In this document: one piece after another, positions 46,092 through 54,930 of the stretch | Numbering within the stretch: the first letter of the stretch is position 1 | Layout of the letters: every line of letters starts with the position of its first letter | Assembly (NCBI RefSeq): GCF_036924745.1 | Contig: NZ_JAZHSD010000001.1 | Coordinates: 2,046,001-2,110,000 of the forward strand | DNA: 64,000 nt | Origin: Bradyrhizobium sp. AZCC 1693 | GTDB lineage: Bacteria; Pseudomonadota; Alphaproteobacteria; Rhizobiales; Xanthobacteraceae | Direction of reading: 5' to 3' | The notes under the pieces: model-generated | Database searches by the model: none | What the model was told of the DNA's origin: nothing | What the model saw: the letters and a program-made list of their open reading frames with translations, nothing else | Made by a program: the position numbers and the translations under genes

Positions 46092-47216
46092 CTAGCCCTG
46101 CTTTCTCCAGGTGAAGACAGACGACACCGCGTAATTCCAAACCGCTCCGACAACGGCGCCAGCTACCCCAGCGAGCCACCAGGTGATGTTCGCATCGTAG
46201 ATGTAGGTGCCAACTCCGACGTTGGCGAATGCCCCAACAAGGCAAATCAAATAGAATGAGAGCAGGCCATAGACGAAGCCGAGCCCCGTCAGGCGCCGAT
46301 CCCGATAAGTGAAAAAATTGTTCACATTGAAGTTGAACGTCATTGCGACGAGCACGGCGATGCTCTGCGCCACCAAAAAGCTCAGGCCAAGAACCTTCAG
46401 GGCCAGGCCGAGGACAGCGAGGTGAACGAAGAGGCCTAGCCCACCAACGGCGGCGAACAAGACGAAGCGAACCGGAATAATATGGCCGAACAACTTGTCG
46501 GCAAGCAGCACAAGGTATTCCCAAGCGACGGCGCTATCGAGCTTACTTTCGCCGAAGTTTCTGGTGCGGAATTCATACGGAATCTCGACGACCTTCAACG
46601 GCTGAGGTGCTGAGGCGACCAGGTCAACCAGGATCTTGAACCCGATGGTCGACAAGTTCGGCAGTGCAGCTTCGAAAGCGCGCCGTGAGATGACAAAGAA
46701 CCCGCTCATAGGGTCCGTGATGTGGGTTTTTAAAACCAAATTCGCCAACCAGGTCGCTCCCCGGCTGATCGACTGCCGCTTCTGATCCCAATCTCCCGTG
46801 CCGCCACCCTGCACGTATCGAGAGCCCACGGCGAGATCGCATTCACCTCGGGCGACAGCCTTCCAGAGCTGGGGCAAGATCGCCTCATCGTGCTGCATAT
46901 CGGCGTCCATCACGCCGATCATGGAAGCCGAGGACGCAAGCATCCCTTCCACAACCGCGGAAGAGAGTCCCCGGCGACCAATTCGCTGCACCGCACGAAT
47001 CCGACGATCTCGGCGAGCAATTTCCCGCACCTGTTTGCTTGTGCCATCGGGGGAATTGTCGTCAACGACGATCAGCTCCCAAGCAATTCCGTCCAAGGCG
47101 GATTCGATCCTCTCAAGAAGAGGAATGATATTCTCCCTCTCGTTGAAGGTCGGTACAATGAGACTGAGCTCAATCTCTCGAACATCTTGGGACACAATCT
47201 GGTCCATCGCCTTCAA
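46092..47216 (-). CDS. Polyprenyl-phosphate glycosyltransferase (GT2) fused to GtrA domain
   Basis: 374 residues. GT2 domain 1-240 of the dolichol-phosphate mannose synthase type: IVPTFNERENIIPLLERI, VVDDNSPDGTS and the DxD-like MDADMQHDEAIL. A C-terminal GtrA domain of four helices (about 250-370, ending WNYAVSSVFTWRKQG) anchors it. Such proteins make undecaprenyl-phosphate-sugar and help present it in the periplasm. The PMT-like transferase 30 bp upstream on the same strand is a natural user of that donor. Confidence 0.9.
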   Translation of the reverse strand: MKAMDQIVSQDVREIELSLIVPTFNERENIIPLLERIESALDGIAWELIVVDDNSPDGTSKQVREIARRDRRIRAVQRIGRRGLSSAVVEGMLASSASMIGVMDADMQHDEAILPQLWKAVARGECDLAVGSRYVQGGGTGDWDQKRQSISRGATWLANLVLKTHITDPMSGFFVISRRAFEAALPNLSTIGFKILVDLVASAPQPLKVVEIPYEFRTRNFGESKLDSAVAWEYLVLLADKLFGHIIPVRFVLFAAVGGLGLFVHLAVLGLALKVLGLSFLVAQSIAVLVAMTFNFNVNNFFTYRDRRLTGLGFVYGLLSFYLICLVGAFANVGVGTYIYDANITWWLAGVAGAVVGAVWNYAVSSVFTWRKQG

Positions 47217-47246
47217 TCTCCTTGTCCCGGTCGCTCGTGGCTGGCA

Positions 47247-48953
47247 TCAGCGTGCCGGGTCGCTAGGAAGGTCGGGCACATAGATCAGAATTCCGTCGGA
47301 CCGATGTACCAGCTTCATCCACTGCGGCGGGTTTCCGTGAGCGAGCTCCTCCACCAGGCGTGACGGCAGATCGTTCTTGACATCTGCGCCCTGCCCTATT
47401 CCGCGCGAGAGCTGCCTCGCGACTGCATCGCCTACGATAAGTACAGCCGCCGCGTTAAAGCGCTGCGCGGTTTCGAGCAGCGTCGATTCGTTCCACTCGA
47501 CCGTGCTGAACTCTTGTCCAATCAGAGATACTGTCGGCCTTTGCAGCACGTAGCCTGCCGCTTGTCCATTGTTGGCCACTATCACGCCATTCTCTCCAGC
47601 GAGCTCCCGTATGACAGCGCGCGGGGATCTTGCCGCGCTTCCCTTCGAATCCAAGGGACCGGCCAATACTGAAACGTCCAGCGGCGACGGATTACGCAGC
47701 GCCGACAGGTTGAGAAAAGCATACGGAACAAGGCTTCCAATGAGCAGGAAGAGAAACAATCTGCGCGAAGCGTCCGCTCGCGGCAAGACCCGCATCATCT
47801 CGTTGAACGCAATACCAAGGAGCAGGATCAGTAGTGGAGTGAGAGGTACGAACATGCGCACGCCATAAGAGATGACGCTTGTCAGCCCGGCGTAGATCAT
47901 GCACGCGCTGTATACAAGAACCAGCAGGAGCAGGTCGAGAGCCGCACCTTTGGGCTTCGATTCGGGTGAGTGCGAGGCAGTGCGGTATCGAATGTAATTC
48001 CACGCGATCCATGCCAAACCCAGATAGAACAACCCGGAGCACAGCGCGCGTGCAACGAATGTGCCGTCATACGGGGCATGACCAGGCCCGACGAGGAAGA
48101 TTCCGTTGATCGCTCGCGCGGTATTATACAGCACGGGCAGGAGCTCGTGGGAGATTGCTTTTTCGTTACCTCCCCGCCAGTTACCCACGAGCAGGAGATT
48201 TCGCGTGATGCCGATGAGCACCGGGATACTGGCCACCGCGAGCGAGATTGCATGGCCTCTGGCGAGCAAGCGATGGCCTGCCAGGAAGCTGTGGACGCAC
48301 AACACGACGAGCCCGAGCACGAAAAACAAGCCGGCATAGCGCACAAAGTATGCCGACCCAAAGGCAAGTCCCACCGCGAGCCATAACCAGGGGCTTACTT
48401 TTCCCTGGTTCAGCCGCGCGCTCACGAGCAGCGCCGTGCCACCCAGGAACAGCAGCGTGAATAGCGGTTCCGTCGCCGCGGATGCTCCGAACTCAGTGAC
48501 GGGAGCATTGATGATGAAAACGGCAAGAAGGACGCTGCGCATCGGCGCCGAGAGACTGAAGCGCTCGGCGAGCCATCCGAGTATTGGTACGCACGCGATC
48601 GTAGACAGTATGCTGATCAATACGGCGGCCGTTTCCAGCGGCACGCCGAGCCGGCTGATCAGCGCGATCACGAGCGGATATCCCATCGGAAAGGTGACGA
48701 CGGGCGCAGGCACAACGCCGAATGAGCGCTCGGCATCAAAGTGGACGATGGACGAGAAGCCGAAATGGCCCTGCAGGGCATTCTGCGCCATGCTGAGGTA
48801 TTGAAAGCTGTCATTGGCAAGATACGGAGTGAAACCCGGGTACATTCGAAACGCGATCAGGATCCCGCATGCGACTATCCACGCCCATACAGAGGCCGTT
48901 GGCGCGAGTTGCGGCGCGTCCGAAACGTTCGTTGCGAAGGTACGAACCCTCAC
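47247..48953 (-). CDS. PMT/GT39-like polyprenyl-sugar-dependent membrane glycosyltransferase
   Basis: 568 residues with about eleven to twelve hydrophobic segments. The first periplasmic loop has YLANDSFQYLSMAQNAL, carrying the acidic residue typical of GT-C enzymes. A soluble C-terminal region of about 130 residues follows the last helix. Start set at GTG 48953 because it overlaps the TGA of a decayed GtrA gene upstream (GTGA), a common coupling in this region; ATGs at 48983 and 49040 extend into that remnant. It probably transfers a sugar from undecaprenyl phosphate, made by the next gene, to a periplasmic glycan or protein. Confidence 0.8.
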   Translation of the reverse strand: MRVRTFATNVSDAPQLAPTASVWAWIVACGILIAFRMYPGFTPYLANDSFQYLSMAQNALQGHFGFSSIVHFDAERSFGVVPAPVVTFPMGYPLVIALISRLGVPLETAAVLISILSTIACVPILGWLAERFSLSAPMRSVLLAVFIINAPVTEFGASAATEPLFTLLFLGGTALLVSARLNQGKVSPWLWLAVGLAFGSAYFVRYAGLFFVLGLVVLCVHSFLAGHRLLARGHAISLAVASIPVLIGITRNLLLVGNWRGGNEKAISHELLPVLYNTARAINGIFLVGPGHAPYDGTFVARALCSGLFYLGLAWIAWNYIRYRTASHSPESKPKGAALDLLLLVLVYSACMIYAGLTSVISYGVRMFVPLTPLLILLLGIAFNEMMRVLPRADASRRLFLFLLIGSLVPYAFLNLSALRNPSPLDVSVLAGPLDSKGSAARSPRAVIRELAGENGVIVANNGQAAGYVLQRPTVSLIGQEFSTVEWNESTLLETAQRFNAAAVLIVGDAVARQLSRGIGQGADVKNDLPSRLVEELAHGNPPQWMKLVHRSDGILIYVPDLPSDPAR

Positions 48954-49108
48954 GCCCTCGCCTTCCAAGTATGCCGGGCGCATGCTGCGTGTTTCCAAAT
49001 GCGGCTCATCGCCATGCCGGAGAGTGCAGCTAGTGGCCAAGGGATGTTATGCAGGAACAGGTTACGCGCGACGACCAGGTTCGCAACAGCCCTGATGCTG
49101 CCTGCCAC
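48950..49108 (-). pseudogene. C-terminal fragment of a GtrA-domain protein
   Basis: About 52 codons reading VAGSIRAVANLVVARNLFLH and then WPLAALSGMAMSRIWKHAAC with a closing RHTWK. The pattern matches the end of the GtrA domain in the gene at 46092 (ANVGVGTYIY...WLAGVAGAVVGAVWNYA...FTW). No upstream portion survives; the match breaks off a short distance before an IS701-type relic. The stop overlaps the GTG of the next gene, so this was once the upstream gene of that operon. Confidence 0.65.
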
Positions 49109-49194
49109 ATTGAAACAAAGCAGTACCCCTTTAGAGCTACCCGCGCCCAAGTGAGCACGTTATTCACAGAGAGATTGATTGAGGTGGCGACTGC

Positions 49195-49516
49195 TGGCTC
49201 TTCGCAGAACAGAGCTCAATCAGGCCGGCCTGCTCGTCGTCGGCGATGATGCGTTGCTGGTTATCGATGACACCGCGGTGCCGAAGAAGGCCGAGCGCTC
49301 AGTCGATGTCGCTGAGCAATAGACATCAGCCCTTGGCAAGAACGGCCAATTGTCAAACATTGGTGTCACTAACGCTCGCGCGCGGTGAAGTACCGGTGAT
49401 GCCGCATTGCCCCTGTTCCTACCCGAGACTTGGACGAACGATGCCGCACGTTTAAACCGCGCCAATGTACCGGACGAATGCCGGACGCCACGATCTGACT
49501 CAGAGATCGCTTTGAC
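49195..49516 (+). mobile_element. IS701-type transposase remnant
   Basis: Across two frames the plus strand reads LNQAGLLVVGDDALLVIDDT (with PKK following), then ANCQTLVSLTLARGEVPVM, then LFLPETWTNDAARLNRANVP. All are recognisable pieces, in order, of an IS701-family DDE transposase. An in-frame stop near 49320 and at least two frameshifts break it, and both ends are missing. I found no terminal inverted repeats. Confidence 0.75.
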
Positions 49517-50125
49517 CACATCTGCCCAGCCGAAGGAGCTGACCTCGACCGGCACCTCTCGTGAATGAGGGGACAAACTGGTTTATGCGTACCGCATGGG
49601 CATGCTTAAGCCCCCTGCGCTCCGTGAAAGAGTGCGGGTTAGCGGATGGTTATGAGGTCGAGCTCCGTCGACCGATCGCGCAATCCAGATTTTTGAATAC
49701 ACGACACTGACCTAAGCGTGCACGAAGCGCCCTCGCACCACACGTCAAATTGACACTTGCGCGCGTTCGTCCCGGCTGGCTCTGGTCGCATTCAATCTCC
49801 CGCAACGCTGCCGACTCGCAATCTGTTGAGAAAATTGCACGTGTGCCTTGAATCGACCCGATATGGGGACGTTTGGGCACGTATTGGGCCTACATACATA
49901 CGTATAAATCATACTTTGAAAGTTTTTTCGCCATTTTTGCTTATTAACTCGCAGCCAGCAGTCGGGGGGCAAATTCCCACTGCTTTGAAATCCGCTCGCG
50001 GCCCGAGGCTGCGATGCGTTGAAATGTGTTCGCCGCCAGTCGTTGCGAGCATGCGGTATGTCGTGCGCCATCGTGATGCGCGGCAGTGGAATTCCCTTAC
50101 AATTGTAACTCGATGGAGTCCCGAA
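49517..50125. other. Upstream region of the type I secretion unit
   Basis: About 600 bp without a supported gene. A reading frame open from 49757 into the next gene has no ribosome-binding site at its start and an unconvincing composition. An AT-rich stretch at 49885-49945, with TATA-like strings, may hold the promoter for the lyase-like gene. Confidence 0.4.
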
Positions 50126-52108
50126 ATGGCTACTACTGACGGCACAATCACGTCGTTTACGGCTACGCCGAAGAGCAACCTGCAGATCGATGGTGTCTCC
50201 TACAATGTTCAGACGGCGGGCAAGAGCTATAGCCTGACCGAGCCTGACAGCCACACTCTGCGCTTCGAAATTCAACCTGATGATCGTGCCTGGTTCGATG
50301 GTGCAACTGTTGACCGCTCCGAAATCACAAGCAGTCAAAAAATTCCGGTCGCAACTCCGGTCAACATATCTTATCAGTTTATGTTGGAGCCTGGCGCCGC
50401 AAACACGGCATCATGGTTTGTTACTGCAGAAATGCACAATGATGATTCAGTCAATGGTGTGGCTACCTCGCCTCCACTCGCAATCCAACTCAATGGCGAG
50501 CATCTGCAAGTTGTTGCCAGATATTGCCCCACGGGTCTGAACCCCAGTAACTCTGCAGGAAACGTTAAGACGGTCACGCTCTGGACCGACCCCAATCCAA
50601 TTCAGCGTGGCCAGTATTATGATATCCAACTCCAGGGCAGCTTCAGCAACACCAGCGACGGGTTTGTGGACGTTTGGATAAATGGCAACCAGGTTGTGAA
50701 CTATAATGGTCCCTTGGGCTATGGGACTCGCACCTATTGGGAAGAAGGACTCTATCGGGAGTCAGATGCACCCCAGACTGTTGCCGCCGATTTTCGGAAT
50801 TTGACGGTCACGACCGGGTCGCTCCCGCCGGTCACGGCACCGACGCAGCCGACCGCGCCAATAGACCCCGCGCCGACAGTGACGCAGGCATCCGCTTCAC
50901 CGGGCACAGGCGTCGAGCATAACGGCGACACCATCACAATGACGCTCGGCTTCAGCGAGGCCGTGACCGTCACCGGCACGCCGACGCTGGCGCTCAACGA
51001 TGGCGGAACGGCCACCTATGTCGGTGGCTCAGGCACGAGCTCGCTCATCTTCAAAAACACTGTCGCGTCGACTGACCAGGACACCTCGGCGCTCGCCATC
51101 ACGGGAGTCAATCTTCCAACCGGCGCGAGCATCAAGGATGCAGGCGGGCTCGCGGCGAACCTTTCGGGCGCGGTGAAGACGTTCTCCGGTCTTCAGATTG
51201 ATGCGACCCCGACGACGTCAACGTCTCCAACCACGCCGACGTCCCCAACCACGCCAACCACGCCAACGGCCCCGTCAGCGATCGCGCCGGTCCTCACCGT
51301 CGCGGACGATTCGCTCAAGGTGTACGGCAGAGGCGGTACGGTCGACCTTGGAGTCGGCGTGACAACGACCGACCCCAACGATGACGTGACCGTCAACATC
51401 AGGGGGTTGCCGAAGTACGAGTCGATCACCTCCGCGCTCGATGGTCAAACGTTCAGGGGAAGGGACATCACCTTGACGGCCCCGCAGGTCGAAAGCGGAC
51501 TGACGCTGACATCGACCTACAGGGGTGGAGGTCATCCCGTCGCAGAGCTCACGCTGACGGCAAGCGCGAGGGACCCGGTCACTGGCGCCGTGGCGACAGC
51601 CGCGCCGCAGACCATCAACGTGACGGATCCGCGGCCGGCGGCTACGACGACCACGACGTCGCCGCAGACCACCACCGTGACGAATTCTCCGTCTTCGACC
51701 TCGACGAATGGGGGCTTGGTGGGCGATCGCTTGGCGCGCCAGCAGCACGTCGAGCCGGTCACCAGCACTGCGACGTCCACTGCGCAGCGGCCGATCACCG
51801 GGGTGGATCATGCGCTAGCGACCGCCACGAGCGCAGGATTCTTGGCGAACCAGGGCTTCGAGCGGCTGCAGCAGCACGTGGAGTCCTTCACCAGCACGCT
51901 GGCAACCGGCAGGCCACAGGCGATCGTGACGGATCCTCAGCTCGCGACAGGTACGACCACGGCAGCCTTGGCAAGCCAGAGCTTCGCGCTGCTGAACCAG
52001 TATCTCGCCGGAAACACCGGCCGGGTCGATCCCGGCCAGATCGTGGCGGCCGTGTCGCCAACGGCCGGTTTTGGGCAGGAAGCTATCCTGGCCAGACCGC
52101 AACATTGA
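50126..52108 (+). CDS. Putative type I-secreted polysaccharide lyase-like protein with Ig-like and Thr/Pro-rich regions
   Basis: 660 residues from the ATG at 50126, which follows a TGGAG ribosome-binding site; the frame is open further upstream. There is no signal peptide. Residues about 1-235 resemble a heparin lyase I/glucuronan-lyase jelly roll (HTLRFEIQPDDRAWFDG, TVDRSEITS, GFVDVWINGNQVVNYNG). About 260-360 is an Ig-like module common in rhizobial secreted proteins (ITMTLGFSEAVTVTGTPTLA). A Thr/Pro-rich linker of about 25 residues follows, then a beta-rich region and a Thr/Ser-rich C-terminal tail with two VEPVTST/VESFTST-type repeats. No RTX nonapeptides are visible. The following ABC/HlyD pair makes it a likely substrate for type I export that acts on the exopolysaccharide. 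Confidence 0.7.
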   Translation: MATTDGTITSFTATPKSNLQIDGVSYNVQTAGKSYSLTEPDSHTLRFEIQPDDRAWFDGATVDRSEITSSQKIPVATPVNISYQFMLEPGAANTASWFVTAEMHNDDSVNGVATSPPLAIQLNGEHLQVVARYCPTGLNPSNSAGNVKTVTLWTDPNPIQRGQYYDIQLQGSFSNTSDGFVDVWINGNQVVNYNGPLGYGTRTYWEEGLYRESDAPQTVAADFRNLTVTTGSLPPVTAPTQPTAPIDPAPTVTQASASPGTGVEHNGDTITMTLGFSEAVTVTGTPTLALNDGGTATYVGGSGTSSLIFKNTVASTDQDTSALAITGVNLPTGASIKDAGGLAANLSGAVKTFSGLQIDATPTTSTSPTTPTSPTTPTTPTAPSAIAPVLTVADDSLKVYGRGGTVDLGVGVTTTDPNDDVTVNIRGLPKYESITSALDGQTFRGRDITLTAPQVESGLTLTSTYRGGGHPVAELTLTASARDPVTGAVATAAPQTINVTDPRPAATTTTTSPQTTTVTNSPSSTSTNGGLVGDRLARQQHVEPVTSTATSTAQRPITGVDHALATATSAGFLANQGFERLQQHVESFTSTLATGRPQAIVTDPQLATGTTTAALASQSFALLNQYLAGNTGRVDPGQIVAAVSPTAGFGQEAILARPQH

Positions 52109-52115
52109 TCAGCTT

Positions 52116-52145
52116 CCGCACCCAGGCATCAGCGCCTGGGTGCGG
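52116..52145 (+). terminator. Strong hairpin between secreted protein and exporter genes
   Basis: CCGCACCCAGGC and GCCTGGGTGCGG form a perfect 12-bp stem with a 6-base loop, 7 bases after the stop of the putative substrate. There is no long T-tract, so it may attenuate rather than fully stop transcription, giving more substrate than exporter, or stabilise the upstream mRNA. Confidence 0.65.
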
Positions 52146-52218
52146 CACCATCAAAGTTTGGGAATGCAGAGAAGGAACACCAAACGCGGCCGGTAGCCAC
52201 GAAGGGTTGAGTTAAAAA

Positions 52219-54930
52219 ATGGCGATCCAGAATGGGAATGCCCACGCCGCAGACCATGGGCTTCGAGCCTTGGCTCTGTTCCTGCGCCTTCATGGCGTCC
52301 ACGCCGAGCCCGAGCAGCTCCGCGATAGCTGTGGAAGCAGCACAATAGGTATCCGCGCCCTGCTTCGTTGCGCGCGCCAGTTTGGAGTCGAGGTCCGTTC
52401 GCGAACCACTCATTGGACGCGACTTGCGAGCATCAAGCTGCCTGGGATCGCATCGCTGCGTGACGGCGGGTTTTTGCTTCTCGGCAAGGTCGACGACAAC
52501 GGGGCGCTGGTGCTGCGTCCGACCGCAGCGCGTCCGGAACTGATGACCCGCGCGGAATTCGAGGAGGTCTGGGACGGCCGTTTGATCCTGACGGGATCGC
52601 AGAACGTCATCAATCGGGTGCTCCATGCCCTCGCTGACATGCGTGTCACCGTGCGTGGTCTGGCGCGCCGCACCGTCGACCCCATAACGCGCGCTCGCGA
52701 CACCGTGATGCGGGCCCGCGATTCATTGATGCGTGCGTGCTTCGGCGAACGAAGCGATATGGCCGTCCAGGCGGTCGGATCCGACTTCGAGGCTGTGAGC
52801 ATCGTACCTGACAGCGAGGACGAGTCTGGGCTCGTGGCCGTGGCAATTCTGCTGCGTTGCCATGGCATCGCGGCCGACCCTGAACATATCCGGCATCGCA
52901 TGGGCGTAGCGAAGCTGGGCGTTACCGAAATCCTGCGCTGCGCAAAGGAATTCGGGCTCAAGGCCCGGGCACAGCGGACGAGCTGGGACAGGCTTGCGGT
53001 CACGCCGCTGCCGGGCATCGCCCTGCTGCGCGACGGCGGCTTCCTGATCCTCGGCCAGGTCGTCGACGACAAGCTTATGGTTCAGCGCCCATTGTCTCCC
53101 CGGCCCGATACAATGACGCAGGCCGAACTCGAGGCAATCTGGGACGGCGACATCATCCTGATGACGCGGCGCGCGTCCCTTACCGATCTTTCCCGCCGCT
53201 TCGATATCGGCTGGTTTTTCGGCGCGGTCCACAAGTATCGCCGTCTTCTCGGCGAAGTGCTGGTCGCGTCGTTCTTCCTTCAGTTCTTCGCCCTTATCTC
53301 ACCGCTGTTTTTCCAGGTGGTCATCGACAAGGTGCTCGTGCATCGAAGCATGAGTACGCTCGACGTTCTGGTCATAGGCCTTGTCGCGCTGACCGTGTTC
53401 GAGGCCGTTCTCGAGACGCTGCGCGTCTATCTGTTCGCCCACACCACGAACCGCATCGATGTCGAGCTCGGCGCCCGGCTGTTTCGTCATCTGATGGCGT
53501 TGCCGATCGCGTATTTCCAGGCTCGCCGGGTCGGCGATTCGGTCGCACGCGTCCGCGAACTGGAGAATATCCGTCAGTTCCTGACGAGCTCGGCGCTTAC
53601 GCTCGTCATCGATCTGTTGTTCACCGTCGTCTTCCTTGCAGTGATGTTCTACTACTCGACGACGTTGACGCTGATCGTTCTGGCGTCATTCCCGTTTTAC
53701 ATCGGCATTTCCGTGTTCGCTGCGCCGCTGTTTCGCCGGCGCCTTGATGAGAAGTTCAATCGGGGCTCCGAAAACCAGGCCTTCCTGGTCGAGAGCGTCA
53801 CGGGCGTCGAGACGCTGAAGGCCATGGCGGTCGAGCCACAGATGCAGCGCCGGTGGGAGGAGCAGCTCGCCGGCTATGTAAGCGCGAGCTTCCGCGTGCT
53901 TAGCCTGAACAATACGGCAAGCCAGGCGGTCCAGATGATCAACAAGCTGGTCGTCGCGGCAACGCTTTACTTCGGCGCCAGACTTGTGATCGGTGGCGAT
54001 CTCACCGTCGGCGAGCTCGTCGCGTTCAACATGCTGGCCGCACGCGTGAGCACGCCGGTGCTGCGTCTCGCCCAGATGTGGCAGGATTTCCATCAGGCCC
54101 GTCTGTCGGTCGATCGCCTCGGTGACATCCTCAACACCATCCCGGAGCCGAGCTTCAGTCCCGGCCGCGCCGCATTACCGCCGATCCGCGGGCAGGTCAC
54201 GTTCGATCACGCGACGTTCCGCTACCGCATCGACGGCCCCGAGGTGCTGCACAATGTGTCATTCAGCGTCCAACCCGGCCAGGTCGTCGGCATCGTCGGC
54301 TCGTCCGGCTCGGGCAAGAGCACCATCACCAAACTGATCCAGCGTCTCTATGTGCCGGAGAGCGGACGCGTGCTGGTCGACGGCGTCGATCTCGCGATGG
54401 TCGATCTGACCTGGCTGCGGCGCCAGATTGGCGTCGTCCTCCAGGAGAACGTGCTGTTCAACCGCTCGATTCGCGAGAACATCGCGCTGGCCGATCCGAC
54501 CATGTCGATGGAGCGCGTCATCGAGGCGGCATCGCTCGCCGGCGCTCACGACTTTATCCTGGAACTGCCCGAGGGTTACGACACCATCGTCGGCGAACGC
54601 GGCAGCAGCCTGTCCGGCGGGCAGCGCCAGCGTGTCGCGATCGCCCGCGCGCTCATCACCGACCCGCGCATTCTCATCCTCGATGAGGCGACCAGCGCGC
54701 TCGACTACGAAAGCGAGCGCGCCATCCAGCAGAACATGAAGCGAATTGCCGCCGGCCGGACCGTGTTCGTCATCGCTCATCGGCTCTCGACCGTGCGCAA
54801 TGCGAACCGGATCATCACGCTCGAGCATGGCCGCATCGTCGAAGACGGCAGCCATGATGAGCTGATCCACTCGAACGGGCGTTACGCAAACCTCCATTAT
54901 CTGCAGGCCGGTATCCATGACGTCCGCTAG
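52219..54930 (+). CDS. Type I secretion ABC transporter with two degenerate C39-like domains
   Basis: Inner-membrane exporter of 903 residues, HlyB class but about 200 residues longer than usual. Two N-terminal copies of a C39-peptidase-like domain occur at about 10-125 and 195-310. They share the pattern ...LRCAxxFGxxxRxxxTxWxRLA...LPGIAxLRDGGFLxLG. The catalytic Cys is replaced (ADHGLRAL in the first, DESGLVAV in the second), so neither should cut a leader; they probably bind unfolded substrate. The membrane domain (about 330-610) and ATPase follow: Walker A GSSGSGKST near 693, signature LSGGQRQR near 797, Walker B ILILDEATSALD. It overlaps the adaptor gene by 14 bases. Confidence 0.9.
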   Translation: MAIQNGNAHAADHGLRALALFLRLHGVHAEPEQLRDSCGSSTIGIRALLRCARQFGVEVRSRTTHWTRLASIKLPGIASLRDGGFLLLGKVDDNGALVLRPTAARPELMTRAEFEEVWDGRLILTGSQNVINRVLHALADMRVTVRGLARRTVDPITRARDTVMRARDSLMRACFGERSDMAVQAVGSDFEAVSIVPDSEDESGLVAVAILLRCHGIAADPEHIRHRMGVAKLGVTEILRCAKEFGLKARAQRTSWDRLAVTPLPGIALLRDGGFLILGQVVDDKLMVQRPLSPRPDTMTQAELEAIWDGDIILMTRRASLTDLSRRFDIGWFFGAVHKYRRLLGEVLVASFFLQFFALISPLFFQVVIDKVLVHRSMSTLDVLVIGLVALTVFEAVLETLRVYLFAHTTNRIDVELGARLFRHLMALPIAYFQARRVGDSVARVRELENIRQFLTSSALTLVIDLLFTVVFLAVMFYYSTTLTLIVLASFPFYIGISVFAAPLFRRRLDEKFNRGSENQAFLVESVTGVETLKAMAVEPQMQRRWEEQLAGYVSASFRVLSLNNTASQAVQMINKLVVAATLYFGARLVIGGDLTVGELVAFNMLAARVSTPVLRLAQMWQDFHQARLSVDRLGDILNTIPEPSFSPGRAALPPIRGQVTFDHATFRYRIDGPEVLHNVSFSVQPGQVVGIVGSSGSGKSTITKLIQRLYVPESGRVLVDGVDLAMVDLTWLRRQIGVVLQENVLFNRSIRENIALADPTMSMERVIEAASLAGAHDFILELPEGYDTIVGERGSSLSGGQRQRVAIARALITDPRILILDEATSALDYESERAIQQNMKRIAAGRTVFVIAHRLSTVRNANRIITLEHGRIVEDGSHDELIHSNGRYANLHYLQAGIHDVR

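Noticed and set aside
50900..51200. RTX calcium-binding repeats in the putative secreted protein
   Set aside because: The glycine-containing stretch belongs to an Ig-like module; no GGxGxDxUx nonapeptides in series.
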